DNA of 64,000 bases from Paroceanicella profunda (GTDB lineage: Bacteria; Pseudomonadota; Alphaproteobacteria; Rhodobacterales; Rhodobacteraceae), in NCBI RefSeq assembly GCF_005887635.2, contig NZ_CP040819.1, positions 1 to 64,000 of the forward strand. The letters are read 5' to 3'. Shown here one piece after another: positions 7,841 through 16,914 of this stretch (positions are counted from its first letter, which is position 1; every line of letters starts with the position of its first letter). The notes below the pieces were generated by a model. The model worked only from the letters and a program-made list of their open reading frames with translations. It made no database searches and had not been told where the DNA came from. The position numbers were made by a program, and so were the translations under genes.

Positions 7841-8495
7841 GCTGGTATCCCAGCCCGCGCAGGGTGCGGATCGACACCCGGCTGCCCTCGATCTTGCGCC
7901 GCACCCGGGCGACGTAGATCTCGATGGCGGTGAGGCCCACCTCCTCCTCGTCGAAGGGGAACATGCGCTCGAAGATGCGCTCCTTCGACATCACCCGGCC
8001 GCGGTTCGCGATCAGCACCTCGAACAGGCTCAGCTCGCGGCGGGTGAGCGCCACGGGCCGGCCGGCCGCGGTGAGGGTGCGGCCCGCGGGGTCGAAGGCG
8101 AGGTCGCCGAAGGTGATCTCGCCGCCGCGGTCCGGGGTGGCGCGGCGGGCCAGCGCGCGCACCCGCGCCTCCAGCTCGCGCAGGTCGAACGGCTTCACGA
8201 GGTAGTCGTCCGCGCCGATGTCGAGGGCGGCGATGCGGTCCTCCACCTCGAAGCGGGCGGTGAGCATGAGCACCGGTGTCGCGTCGCGCCGGCCGCGCAT
8301 GTCGCGCAGCAGCTCGGTGCCGGAGCCGTCGGGGAGGTTTATGTCCAGGATCGCGACATCGTAATCCTGCACGGCCAGCGCGTCGCGGGCCTGCGCGAGG
8401 GTGCCGGCATGGTCCACGGCGGCACCGCGCCGCGCGAGGCTGGCAACGATGGCCTCGGCGACGTCCCTTGTATCCTCGAGAAGCAATACGCGCAT
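7824..8495 (-). CDS. tctD: OmpR-family response regulator, TctD-like
   Basis: 223-residue regulator with a receiver domain (residues 1-115; acidic pocket LLLEDTRD, phosphoacceptor D51 in ILDINLPDG, switch lysine in YLVKPFD). A winged-helix DNA-binding domain follows (about 128-222; LTRRELSLFEVL, IEIYVARVRRKI, IRTLRGLGYQL). The ATG at 8495 has a GGAGGAG ribosome site and starts exactly at the receiver fold, unlike longer frames. It is first in the tctD-tctE-binding protein unit and divergent from tctC across 284 bases, where it presumably binds. Confidence 0.92.
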   Translation of the reverse strand: MRVLLLEDTRDVAEAIVASLARRGAAVDHAGTLAQARDALAVQDYDVAILDINLPDGSGTELLRDMRGRRDATPVLMLTARFEVEDRIAALDIGADDYLVKPFDLRELEARVRALARRATPDRGGEITFGDLAFDPAGRTLTAAGRPVALTRRELSLFEVLIANRGRVMSKERIFERMFPFDEEEVGLTAIEIYVARVRRKIEGSRVSIRTLRGLGYQLVADA

Positions 8496-8779
8496 CTGGC
8501 TCCTCCGCGCCTCATGGGCGGCCTGGCGGGCGGTGACCATAGACCAGAGCTGACGGCAGGTGAAGCTGAACACATTCCGTTCTGAAAGGTTGGCGAAAGC
8601 TTTGCGCGATACCCGCTCTGGTCCCGGCTCCGCGCTGTGATGTCGCGGGGCCCGCGGCCCGGGCGGCCGGGGGGACTTCCCCGCACCGCGCCCGAAGCCG
8701 CCCCCCGCGAAGCGCAGACCGCGCTTCGGCCTGCGCCTGCGCCTACGCCTGCAAACGAGAAAACAAACGGAGGATCCCG

Positions 8780-9769
8780 ATGTTTACTTCGCCTTTCCTG
8801 CGCCGCAGCCTTGCCGCGTTCGCCGTGCTGTGTTCCGCCACGGCCCCTTCCCTCGCCTTCGAGCCGTCCAATGCCGAGTGCATCGCCCCCGCGAACCCGG
8901 GCGGCGGCTGGGACTTCACCTGCCGCCAGGTCGGCAAGGCCATGCAGGACCTCGGCCTCGTGCCCGGCACGGTTCAGGTGACCAACATTTCCGGCGGCGG
9001 CGGCGGCGTGGCCTATTCCGCGGTGGTGACCAAGCGCAACGATGATTCCGACCTGATCGTCGCCGCCTCCTCGGCCACCTCCACCCGCCTCGCCCAGGGC
9101 GCCTACCCGGGCAACACCATGGACCAGGTCCGCTGGCTCGCCTCCGTGGGCGCGGATTACGGCATCATCGCCGTGGCCAAGGACAGCAAGATCACCACGC
9201 TTCCCGAGCTGATGGACATGATCAAGGCCGACCCGCGCTCGGTGGCCGTGTCCGGCGGCTCCGCCGTGGGCGGCTGGGACCACCTGAAGGTGCTGATGGC
9301 CGCGCGCGCCGCCGGCATCCAGGATGTCCGCTCCATCAAGTACGTGGCCTTCAACGGCGGCGGCGAGGCGGTGACCCAGCTTCTGGCCGGCTCCGTGCAG
9401 GCCTTCACCGGCGACGCCTCGGAGGCCAAGGGCTTCGTGGATTCCGGTGACATCAAGGTGATCGCGGTGCTGGCGCCGGAGCGGCTGGAGGGCGACTTCG
9501 CCTCCTTCCCGACGGCGAAGGAGCAGGGGATCGACGTTGTCGGCGCCAACTGGCGCGGCTTCTACGCCCCGGGCGGCATGTCCGACGAGGCCTACGACTA
9601 CTGGGTCGACGCGATCGGCAAGGTCTACGATTCCGAGGAGTGGAAGCAGACCATGGCCAACAGCGGCCTCGCCCCGCTCGACCTGCGCGGCAAGGCGTTC
9701 GAGGAGTTCGTGGCCGAGTCCGTGTCCTCGATCTCCGACATCTCCCGCGAAATCGGCCTGATCAAGTGA
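8780..9769 (+). CDS. tctC: Tripartite tricarboxylate transporter substrate-binding protein
   Basis: 329-residue periplasmic binding protein of the TctC/Bug family. A signal peptide covers residues 1-26 (ending PSLAF). The mature protein shows the family fold and motifs: IAPANPGGGWDFTCRQV, VTNISGGGGGVAY, then VASVG-like LASVGADYGIIAV and FNGGGEAVTQLLAGSVQAFTG. It captures citrate-like carboxylates and hands them to TctAB. A GGAGGA ribosome site precedes the ATG. A large hairpin separates it from tctB, probably letting this subunit be made in excess. Regulation by the divergent TctDE pair is expected. Confidence 0.95.
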   Translation: MFTSPFLRRSLAAFAVLCSATAPSLAFEPSNAECIAPANPGGGWDFTCRQVGKAMQDLGLVPGTVQVTNISGGGGGVAYSAVVTKRNDDSDLIVAASSATSTRLAQGAYPGNTMDQVRWLASVGADYGIIAVAKDSKITTLPELMDMIKADPRSVAVSGGSAVGGWDHLKVLMAARAAGIQDVRSIKYVAFNGGGEAVTQLLAGSVQAFTGDASEAKGFVDSGDIKVIAVLAPERLEGDFASFPTAKEQGIDVVGANWRGFYAPGGMSDEAYDYWVDAIGKVYDSEEWKQTMANSGLAPLDLRGKAFEEFVAESVSSISDISREIGLIK

Positions 9770-9774
9770 TCGGC

Positions 9775-9835
9775 CGGCGGCGGGCGCGCCCCTCCCCTGC
9801 CGAAGCGGCGGGAGCAGGCGGGGCGCCCGCCGCCG
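9775..9835 (+). terminator. Strong hairpin between tctC and tctB
   Basis: Arms CGGCGGCGGGCG...CCCC (9775-9792) and GGGGCGCCCGCCGCCG (9820-9835) pair over about 16 bases with a 27-base loop. There is no T-run. Within an operon such a hairpin more likely acts as an attenuator or 3' stabiliser of the tctC message than as a full terminator. Confidence 0.6.
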
Positions 9836-9865
9836 CTTCGCGGACAGATCCACGGGAGACCCATC

Positions 9866-10297
9866 ATGAGTGAACGCATCTTCGGCGGCATCGGCCTCGC
9901 GCTCGCCGTCTTCTTCGTCTGGCAGGCCCGGCTCATCGAACTGAGCTTCATCTCCGATCCGGTGGGACCGCGGACCTTCCCCATCATCATCGGCGTGCTG
10001 CTGGGCCTCTCCAGCCTCGTCATCCTGCTCAAGCCCGACGTGGGGCCGCAGTGGCCCAGCCTGGCGCGGCTGTTCGAGATCGCCATGTCCGTGGCGGTGA
10101 TGGTCGCCTATGCCGTGCTGCTGCCGGAACTGGGCTTTCTCATCGCCACCGCGCTGGCCTCCGCCTTCCTCACCTGGCGGCTGGGCACCGCGCCGCTCTG
10201 GTCGCTGGTCGTGGGGGTGAGCACCTCGGTGGGCATCTACGTGATCTTCCATCTCATCCTCGGGCTGTCGCTGGCCCGCGGCCCGCTCGGCTTCTGA
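9866..10297 (+). CDS. tctB: Tripartite tricarboxylate transporter small membrane subunit
   Basis: 143-residue inner-membrane protein with about four hydrophobic segments (IGLALAVFFVWQARL, FPIIIGVLLGLSSLVIL, ISVAVMVAYAVLLPELG-type, and VGIYVIFHLILGLSLA). It carries the FISDPVGPRTFP motif typical of TctB after the first helix. Length is normal for the family. It works with TctA to form the sodium/proton-coupled permease fed by TctC. It lies between tctC and tctA, 12 bases before tctA. Confidence 0.92.
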   Translation: MSERIFGGIGLALAVFFVWQARLIELSFISDPVGPRTFPIIIGVLLGLSSLVILLKPDVGPQWPSLARLFEIAMSVAVMVAYAVLLPELGFLIATALASAFLTWRLGTAPLWSLVVGVSTSVGIYVIFHLILGLSLARGPLGF

Positions 10298-10309
10298 GGA
10301 GAGACCGTC

Positions 10310-11851
10310 ATGGACACCCTTGCCTCCCTCGGCGACGGCTTTCTCGTCGCCCTCACCTGGCAGAACATGTTTCTGGCGCTGGTGGGCTGCTTCCTCGGCA
10401 CCATCATGGGCGCGCTGCCGGGCCTCGGGCCCTCGAACGGCGTCGCCATCCTCATCCCGCTGGCCTTCACGCTGGGCCTGCCGGCCACGCCGGCGCTGAT
10501 CCTGCTCACCTCGGTCTATTACGGGGCGATGTACGGCGGGCGCATCTCCTCCATCCTGCTCAACATCCCCGGGGACGAACCGGCGCTGATGACCACGCTG
10601 GACGGCTACCCCATGGCCCAGGCCGGACGGGCGGGCGAGGCGCTGGCCCTCTCGGGCATCGCCTCCTTCGTGGGTGCGTTCTTCGCCACCTGGGGGCTGG
10701 TGTTCCTCGCCCCGCAGCTGGTGAAACTGGCACTCCTGTTCGGGCCGGCGGAGTATTTCGCGCTCTTCACCCTCGCCTTCGCCACGCTGGGCGGCATCTC
10801 CTCCAAGAACCAGGCCAAGGCGGCCTTCGCGGCGGCCCTCGGCCTCGGCATCGCCATGGTGGGCGTCGACGGGCAGACCGGCGTGCCGCGCTTCTCCTTC
10901 GGCGAGGTCCATCTCTATGACGGGATCGACTTCCTCGTCGCCATCGTCGGGCTGTTCGCCCTCTCCGAAGTATTCATCTTCCTCGAACATCGCGGTGAGG
11001 ACGAGGGCTCGAAGAAGGCGAAGGGCATCGGCATCGGCCGCATCACGCCCTCGCTGTCGATGCTGGCGCAGTGCACGCCCACCATGCTGCGCGCCTCGGT
11101 GATCGGCTTCGTGGCCGGCGTGCTGCCGGGGGCGGGCGCCTCGCTCGGCTCGTTCATCTCCTACTCGCTGGAGAAGAAGATGGTGGACCGCAAGGGCACC
11201 TTCGGCACGGGCGACCCGCGCGGCGTGGCGGCCCCCGAAGCCGGCAACAACGCCGCCGCCGGCGGCGCGCTGGTGCCGATGCTGGCGCTCGGCGTGCCGG
11301 GCTCGGGCACCACGGCGGTGCTGCTCGCCATGCTTCTGGCGCTCAACATCACCCCCGGGCCGCTCCTGTTCAGCCAGAACCCGGACGTGGTCTGGGGCCT
11401 GATCGCGGCGCTGTTCATCGCCAACTTCATGCTGCTGGCGCTGAACATCCCGATGGTGGGCATGTTCGTGCGGGTGCTGCTGATCCCGCCGCGCATCCTG
11501 ATGCCGATCGTGGCCATGGTGTCCTTCGTGGGCATCTACGGCATCTCCGGCTCCAGCTTCGACCTGCTGGTGATGGTGATCTTCGGCGTGCTGGGCTGGG
11601 TGCTGCGCAAGTTCGACGTGCCGCTGGTGCCGATCATCCTGGGCATCCTGCTCGGCAATGACATGGAGGCGAACCTGCGCCGCGCGATGACCATCTCCGA
11701 CGGGGACTGGAGCGTGCTGGTCGCCTCGCCGCTCTCCATCGTGCTGTGGACCATCGCGGTGGTGGGCTTCGTGTTGCCCATCGTCTTCGGCGGGCTGCTG
11801 CGCCGGCGGATGACCATGCGCCGCGACGCGGAGAGCTCCACCTCCGACTGA
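10310..11851 (+). CDS. tctA: Tripartite tricarboxylate transporter large membrane subunit
   Basis: 513-residue polytopic permease, usual length for TctA, with roughly 10-12 membrane spans. Conserved family segments are GCFLGTIMGALPGLGPSNGVAILIPL near the N-terminus, SVYYGAMYGGRISSILLNIPGDE, and the second half's FVAGVLPGAGASLGSFISY, EAGNNAAAGGALVPMLALGVPGSGTTAVLL. It moves tricarboxylates delivered by TctC using an ion gradient. It is the last gene of tctCBA and is followed by a hairpin at 11865-11907. Confidence 0.95.
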   Translation: MDTLASLGDGFLVALTWQNMFLALVGCFLGTIMGALPGLGPSNGVAILIPLAFTLGLPATPALILLTSVYYGAMYGGRISSILLNIPGDEPALMTTLDGYPMAQAGRAGEALALSGIASFVGAFFATWGLVFLAPQLVKLALLFGPAEYFALFTLAFATLGGISSKNQAKAAFAAALGLGIAMVGVDGQTGVPRFSFGEVHLYDGIDFLVAIVGLFALSEVFIFLEHRGEDEGSKKAKGIGIGRITPSLSMLAQCTPTMLRASVIGFVAGVLPGAGASLGSFISYSLEKKMVDRKGTFGTGDPRGVAAPEAGNNAAAGGALVPMLALGVPGSGTTAVLLAMLLALNITPGPLLFSQNPDVVWGLIAALFIANFMLLALNIPMVGMFVRVLLIPPRILMPIVAMVSFVGIYGISGSSFDLLVMVIFGVLGWVLRKFDVPLVPIILGILLGNDMEANLRRAMTISDGDWSVLVASPLSIVLWTIAVVGFVLPIVFGGLLRRRMTMRRDAESSTSD

Positions 11852-11864
11852 CCCCGGGCGCGGC

Positions 11865-11907
11865 GCCGGACACCCGGCGCCGCCCTGCCCCCCGCCGGGT
11901 GTCCGGC
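11865..11907. terminator. Perfect 15 bp stem downstream of tctA
   Basis: GCCGGACACCCGGCG (11865-11879) and its exact complement CGCCGGGTGTCCGGC (11893-11907) enclose a 13-base C-rich loop. It lies 14 bases after the tctA stop, between convergent genes, and lacks a clear T-run. The remaining DNA to 12156 holds nothing recognised. Confidence 0.65.
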
Positions 11908-12156
11908 ACGACACCGCGCAGCCCGGTCGGAGACCAGCGCGCGCGGTGCGGCGAGCGTCCGTTGCGCGACCGGATCCGGAGATCCCTGCCGCGCGGCCCC
12001 CGCCTCCATCCCGACCTGCCCCGGCCCGTGCCGCCCTGCTCCGGCGCCCCCGGAACCTGTGCTCCGCGGCGGTGCGGCCCCCCTCAGCCCGACATCCTGT
12101 CTCGCGGCCATGCCTCTGCACCCGCAGGAGGGCGCCGCGCCGTTGCGCGAACAGGC

Positions 12157-12831
12157 TCAGGCCAGCCCCAGTGCGCCCCAGAGCCAGGCCAGCACCTGCA
12201 CGCCGAACACCACCACCAGCGCGGTCCACACCGCCGCCGCCAGGCTGAGCGCCAGCGCCACGACCACCGCCGCACCGTCACGGAAGGCGAAGGCGAGGCC
12301 GAAGACGATCACCGCCAGCGCGGGGGGCTGGTTACCGAACGGGATCGGCAGCAGGATCATCACCCCCAGCGCCAGCAGCACCAGCGAGAGCAGCCGCCGC
12401 GCCACGCGCCCGGTGAGCCGGCCCAGCCGCGGCCGCATCCGGCGTTCCACCCAGGCCAGCGCGCGCGCCGCCCGGCCGGACATCGCCGTCACCATCACCT
12501 GCGGCAGCGTGCGGCGGCGCAGCCAGGCCGGCAGGGTGAGCCGCTGCGCCCCGAACAGCAGTTGCAGCGCCGCGAGGCTGATCGCGGCGCCGAACAGCAT
12601 GCCCACCGGCAGGCCCGGCGAGGGCAGCATGGCCGGGATGCCGAGCAGCGCCAGCAACAGCCCCACCCCGGCGGGGCCCATCCCGTCGACCACGGTGCCC
12701 ACGCGCACGGAGCCATCGGCGCCGGCCGCCTCGCCCAGCCGCGACAGCCGCTCGGAAACCCCGCCGGGGGGAAAGCCGGCGGCCTCTCCGGCAGCGGCCG
12801 CGCCCTGTCCTGCGCCGGTGGGATGGTCCAC
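12157..12831 (-). CDS. ExoD-family exopolysaccharide synthesis protein
   Basis: 224-residue inner-membrane protein matching the ExoD family (named for a rhizobial exopolysaccharide gene; biochemical role not settled). After a soluble N-terminus come GPAGVGLLLALLGIPAMLPSPGLPVG, the family's signature, and hydrophobic helices (MLFGAAISLAALQLLF, LLSLVLLALGVMILLPIP, ALAVIVFGLAFAFRDGAAVVVAL). The start is taken as a GTG at 12831 with a GAGGAG ribosome site, because no in-frame ATG precedes the conserved region. It stands alone, convergent with tctA. Confidence 0.8.
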   Translation of the reverse strand: MDHPTGAGQGAAAAGEAAGFPPGGVSERLSRLGEAAGADGSVRVGTVVDGMGPAGVGLLLALLGIPAMLPSPGLPVGMLFGAAISLAALQLLFGAQRLTLPAWLRRRTLPQVMVTAMSGRAARALAWVERRMRPRLGRLTGRVARRLLSLVLLALGVMILLPIPFGNQPPALAVIVFGLAFAFRDGAAVVVALALSLAAAVWTALVVVFGVQVLAWLWGALGLA

Positions 12832-13039
12832 GGAAGTCTCCTCATGATGACGGGTTGCGAGACAGCTAACCCGGCCGGACCCGCCTGCAAGGGGCGCGCG
12901 ACGCCTTGCCGCCCGTGCGCCGCCCCCTGCGCCGCGCCCCGCCGCATCCGACAGCCTCCACGCGCACGCCGTGCCCCGCGACGCGGGACATCGCCCCCGG
13001 GACACGCCTCCTCCCTGCGGGCCGGGACGCGCTGCCGGC

Positions 13040-13310
13040 GCCCAGCCCCGTCCCTGTGCCGGCCTTTCCTGCGCCTGCCCTTCCTGCCCCTGCGCCCGCG
13101 CTTCCTGGCTCTGCGCCTGTGCCTATCCTTCCTGCCTCCCCGCCCGCCTTTTCTGCGCTTCTGCCGCTACGCCTGCCCCTCCTGCCACCGCCCGGCCTCT
13201 GCCGCTGCGCCACCCCCAGCGGCTGCACCTGCACCTGCCCCTGCCACTGCGCCGGCCTCCGCGCCTGTTCCTGCGCGATCCCTGCTCCCCGCGCAGGCGC
13301 AGGCGAGGCT
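13040..13310. repeat. Pyrimidine-rich low-complexity block upstream of macA
   Basis: The plus strand is dominated by imperfect repeats of CCTGC, CTTCCTGC and CCCCTGCGC, so one strand is strongly C/T-rich. Frames through it give Pro/Ala or Gly/Arg-rich products with no ribosome site. The flanks (12832-13039 and 13311-13370) hold no gene either. Confidence 0.6.
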
Positions 13311-13372
13311 GCCACCGAGGGCCATCGCGGGAGCGCGGCGGGCCGGGCCGCTGCCCTTCACGCGCTCTCGCA

Positions 13373-13401
13373 TTGACTTGGCCCATGGGCGCACAATATC
13401 C
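13373..13401 (+). promoter_or_regulatory. Putative promoter for macAB
   Basis: TTGACT at 13373-13378 and an AATAT-containing -10 region around 13394-13401 at 15-17 base spacing lie some 210 bases before macA. A GGTACCGG palindrome follows just downstream. It is the only clear promoter-like element in this GC-rich gap. Confidence 0.5.
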
Positions 13402-13608
13402 GGTACCGGAGCGTTTCCTTTTTCCGCGCGCAGCCGTCCCGGGGCGCCGGAGCGACGGAATGCCCCTGCCGCCGCGTAGCAGGACACGTACGAACACACC
13501 CATCCGGCGCCCCTGCCGGGCCACCCCCGGGCCGGCCGGGGGCGGAACCGCCGGATACCAGCGTTGAAACCGCGCCCCTCACCGGGGGGCGCGCAGGAGG
13601 TCTTCCTC

Positions 13609-14835
13609 ATGAATGCACGCCCGACCCCCCGCCGCCGGCGCCGGCTGGTGCCGCTCCTGCTGCTGGCCGCCCTGCTGGGCGGCATCGGCTGGTACGTGAA
13701 GGCGCAGGTCTTCACCGAGGCGAGCCCCACGGTGATGAGCGCGCCTGTCACCCGCGGCGACCTGGAGCAGACGGTGCTGGCCACCGGCATCCTCAAGCCG
13801 GTGAAGCTGGTGGCGGTGGGCGCGCAGGTGTCCGGCCAGATCACCGCGCTGGACGTGCGCCTCGGCCAGGAGGTGAAGGAGGGCGACCTGGTGGCCGAGA
13901 TCGATTCGGTGACACAGGAGAACGCCCTGCGCACGGCGCAGGCCCAGCTTGCCAATGTCCGGGCCCAGAAGGCGGAGGCGCAGGCCACGCTGAAGCTGGC
14001 GCGGAGCACCCTCGCCCGGCAGCAGAAGATGGTGAAGGCCCGCACCGGCTCGCAGGCCGACCTCGACAGCGCGGAGGCCGACGTGAGCACCGCCGGAGCA
14101 CAGATCGCCGCGCTGGAGGCGCAGATCGAGGAGGCGGAGGTCGCCGTCTCCACCGCCCAGGCCAACCTCGACTACACCCGCATCACCGCGCCGATGGACG
14201 GCACCGTGCTCGCCATCGTCAGCCAGCAGGGCCAGACGGTGAACGCCGCGCAATCCACCCCGACCATCGTCATCCTCGGCCAGCTCGACACGATGACGGT
14301 GCGCGCGGAAATCTCGGAGGCCGACATCGTCAACGTGCACCCCGGCCAGCCCGTCTACTTCACCGTGCTGGGCGACCCGGGCACGCGCTATGACGCCACG
14401 CTCGCCTCCATCGAGCCTGCGCCGGAGTCCATCACCTCCGACAGCGCCATCAGCTCCTCCACCAGCGCAAGCTCCGGCAGCGCGAGCAGCAGTTCCTCGG
14501 CGATCTACTACAACGGCATCTTCGACGTGCCGAACCCGGAGGGTCGGCTGCGCACCTACATGACCGCGGAGGTGCACATCGTGCTCGGCGCGGCCGATGA
14601 CGCGCTGCTGGTGCCGTCTTCGGCGCTGAGCGGCTCGGCGGCCGGCGGCTATTCCGTGCGCGTGCTCGGCCCCGGCGGCGGCATCGAGAGCCGGAGCGTG
14701 GAGGTGGGGCTCAACAACAAGATCCGCGCCGAGATCACCTCCGGGCTGCGGGAGGGAGAGCGCGTGGTCACCTCCGAGCTCACCAGCGCCAGCGCCATCA
14801 CGCAAGGGCGCCGCGGCCCGCCGATGGGGCTCTGA
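13609..14835 (+). CDS. macA: Efflux periplasmic adaptor, MacA-like
   Basis: 408-residue membrane-fusion protein linking an inner-membrane MacB transporter to an outer-membrane channel. After a basic N-terminus, LVPLLLLAALLGGIGWYV (about 11-28) anchors it. The biotin/lipoyl-like half-motif QTVLATGILKPVKLVAVGAQVSGQI is followed by a long coiled coil (about 95-185) and the second half DYTRITAPMDGTVLAI. A beta-barrel domain comes next. Residues about 275-300 are an unusual Ser-rich insertion (SSSTSASSGSASSSSSA). The ATG at 13609 has an AGGAGG site. The gene sits 3 bases before macB. Substrate range (macrolides, peptides, siderophores) cannot be inferred. Confidence 0.9.
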   Translation: MNARPTPRRRRRLVPLLLLAALLGGIGWYVKAQVFTEASPTVMSAPVTRGDLEQTVLATGILKPVKLVAVGAQVSGQITALDVRLGQEVKEGDLVAEIDSVTQENALRTAQAQLANVRAQKAEAQATLKLARSTLARQQKMVKARTGSQADLDSAEADVSTAGAQIAALEAQIEEAEVAVSTAQANLDYTRITAPMDGTVLAIVSQQGQTVNAAQSTPTIVILGQLDTMTVRAEISEADIVNVHPGQPVYFTVLGDPGTRYDATLASIEPAPESITSDSAISSSTSASSGSASSSSSAIYYNGIFDVPNPEGRLRTYMTAEVHIVLGAADDALLVPSSALSGSAAGGYSVRVLGPGGGIESRSVEVGLNNKIRAEITSGLREGERVVTSELTSASAITQGRRGPPMGL

Positions 14836-14838
14836 ACC

Positions 14839-16809
14839 ATGTCCGAACCGCTCATCGTGCTCGAAGCGCTGCGGCGCAGCTTCCCCGCCGGCGAGGGCAC
14901 CCTCACCGTGCTGAAGGACGTCGACCTGGAAATCCGCGCCGGCGAGATGGTGGCCATCGTGGGGGCCTCCGGCTCCGGCAAATCCACGCTGATGAACATC
15001 CTCGGCTGCCTGGACCGGCCCAGCTCCGGCAGCTACCGCATTTCCGGGCAGGAGATGGGCACGCTGGAGACCGACGCGCTGGCCGCCCTGCGGCGCGAGC
15101 ATTTCGGCTTCATCTTCCAGCGCTACCACCTGCTCTCCGAGCTCACGGCGCAGGGGAACGTGGAGATCCCGGCCATCTACGCCGGCCGCCCGGCGGAGGA
15201 GCGCGAGGCCCGCGCCGCCGCCCTGCTGGCGCGGCTGGGCATGGCGGACAGGGCCGGCCACCGCCCGGGACAGCTCTCGGGCGGGCAGCAGCAGCGCGTC
15301 TCCATCGCCCGCGCCCTGATGAACGACGCGAAGGTGATCCTGGCGGACGAGCCCACCGGCGCGCTCGACACCCAAAGCGGAGAGGAGGTGCTGCGCATCC
15401 TCGAGGAGCTGAACCGCGAGGGGCGCACGGTGATCATCGTCACCCATGACATGGCGGTGGCAAACCGCGCGCAGCGCATCATCGAGATCCGCGACGGCGA
15501 GATCCTCTCCGACCGCCAGGTGGAGAAGCCCCTGCCCGGCGCGGCCGCGCCCGGCCCGGCGTCCGCCCCGCCCGCGGGCACGGCGGCGCGAAACCGCGCC
15601 GCGGCGGCGGCCGACCGGTTCCGCGAGGCCTTCCGCATGGCGCTGCTGGCGATGCAGGCGCACCGGCTGCGCACCTTCCTCACCATGCTGGGCATCATCA
15701 TCGGCATCGCCTCGGTGGTCTGCGTGGTGGCGCTTGGCGAGGGTTCGCGGCAGAAGGTGCTGGCGAACATCTCCAGCCTGGGCACCAACACGCTGGAGAT
15801 CTTCCCCGGCAAGGATTTCGGCGACCTGCGCTCCGGCCGCATCACCACGCTGGTGGTGGGCGATGCCACCGCGCTCGCCGCCCAGCCCTATGCCGCCGCC
15901 GTCACCCCCACCGTCTCCACCTCCAGCACCGCGCGCTACGGCGCCACGGAGGCGAGTGCGCTCCTCAACGGCGTGGGGGCGCAGTATTTCGAGGCGAAGG
16001 GGCTGGGGCTGCTGGAGGGCCGGCTGTTCGACACGGAGAGCGTGACCGCCCGCGCCCAGGACGCGGTGATCGACACCAACACCCGCGACACGCTGTTCAC
16101 CGCCCCTGGCGAGAGTGCCATCGGCAAGGTGATCCTGCTCGGCACGGCACCGGTGCGGGTGATCGGGGTGGTCGAGGCCAGCCAGGGCGGGTTCGGCGGG
16201 TCGAACAACCTCGCCGTCTACCTGCCCTACACCACGGTGCAGGCCCGGTTCACCGGCGACTCCACCCTGCGCAGCATCACCCTGCGCGTGGCGGATGACA
16301 CGGCGCCGGATCTCGCGGCGCAATCCGTCACCCGCCTGCTCACCCAGCGGCACGGCACGAAGGATTTCTTCATCCTCAACACCGACGACATCCGCGCCAC
16401 CATCACCTCCACCACCGAGACGCTGACGCTGCTCATCGCGGCCATCGCGCTCATCTCGCTGCTGGTGGGCGGCATCGGGGTGATGAACATCATGCTGGTG
16501 TCGGTGTCCGAGCGCGTGGGCGAGATCGGGGTGCGCATGGCGGTCGGCGCGCGGCAGGGCGACATTCTGCAGCAGTTCCTCATCGAGGCGGTGCTGGTTT
16601 GCCTGATCGGCGGCGGGCTGGGCATCGGGCTGGCGCTCGGCTTCGGGGTGCTGTTCGACATGGCGGGCACCGGCTTCTCGCTGATCTACTCCGGGTCGAC
16701 CATCGCGATGGCCTTCCTGTCCTCCAGCCTCATCGGGGTGGCCTTCGGCTACCTGCCGGCCCGCAACGCCTCGCAGCTCGACCCGGTGGCCGCCCTCAGC
16801 CGCAACTGA
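14839..16809 (+). CDS. macB: MacB-like ABC efflux ATPase/permease
   Basis: 656-residue fusion of an N-terminal ABC ATPase (residues about 5-230; Walker [10 protein letters not shown], signature [15 protein letters not shown], Walker [13 protein letters not shown]) with a MacB/FtsX-type permease. One helix lies near 275-300 ([21 protein letters not shown]), followed by a large periplasmic domain and three C-terminal helices starting at [26 protein letters not shown]. Length is standard for MacB. It drives mechanotransmission-type export together with MacA; a TolC-like partner is not in the window. Co-transcribed with macA. Confidence 0.93.
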   Translation: MSEPLIVLEALRRSFPAGEGTLTVLKDVDLEIRAGEMVAIVGASGSGKSTLMNILGCLDRPSSGSYRISGQEMGTLETDALAALRREHFGFIFQRYHLLSELTAQGNVEIPAIYAGRPAEEREARAAALLARLGMADRAGHRPGQLSGGQQQRVSIARALMNDAKVILADEPTGALDTQSGEEVLRILEELNREGRTVIIVTHDMAVANRAQRIIEIRDGEILSDRQVEKPLPGAAAPGPASAPPAGTAARNRAAAAADRFREAFRMALLAMQAHRLRTFLTMLGIIIGIASVVCVVALGEGSRQKVLANISSLGTNTLEIFPGKDFGDLRSGRITTLVVGDATALAAQPYAAAVTPTVSTSSTARYGATEASALLNGVGAQYFEAKGLGLLEGRLFDTESVTARAQDAVIDTNTRDTLFTAPGESAIGKVILLGTAPVRVIGVVEASQGGFGGSNNLAVYLPYTTVQARFTGDSTLRSITLRVADDTAPDLAAQSVTRLLTQRHGTKDFFILNTDDIRATITSTTETLTLLIAAIALISLLVGGIGVMNIMLVSVSERVGEIGVRMAVGARQGDILQQFLIEAVLVCLIGGGLGIGLALGFGVLFDMAGTGFSLIYSGSTIAMAFLSSSLIGVAFGYLPARNASQLDPVAALSRN

Positions 16810-16914
16810 GGCAGCCGCCGGGGACGCCGCGAGATGTCCGGCGGGGCCGCAGCGAGGCCGGGCGGGAGCGCGGGCCAAGGGCGTTGCCCGACGGCGCGGA
16901 GGCGCCGGGCCGGC

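Noticed and set aside
8339..12229. 1296-codon open frame antisense to tctCBA
   Set aside because: Histidine/arginine/glycine-rich composition and no ribosome site; it is the mirror of well-supported tct genes in a high-GC genome.
12866..13376. Proline-rich or Gly/Arg-rich proteins upstream of macA
   Set aside because: Low-complexity reading of a CCTGC-rich block on both strands; no ribosome site and no codon-position bias visible.
13579..16878. 1099-codon open frame antisense to macAB
   Set aside because: A shadow of macA/macB with no domain-like sequence; macAB motifs are unambiguous on the other strand.
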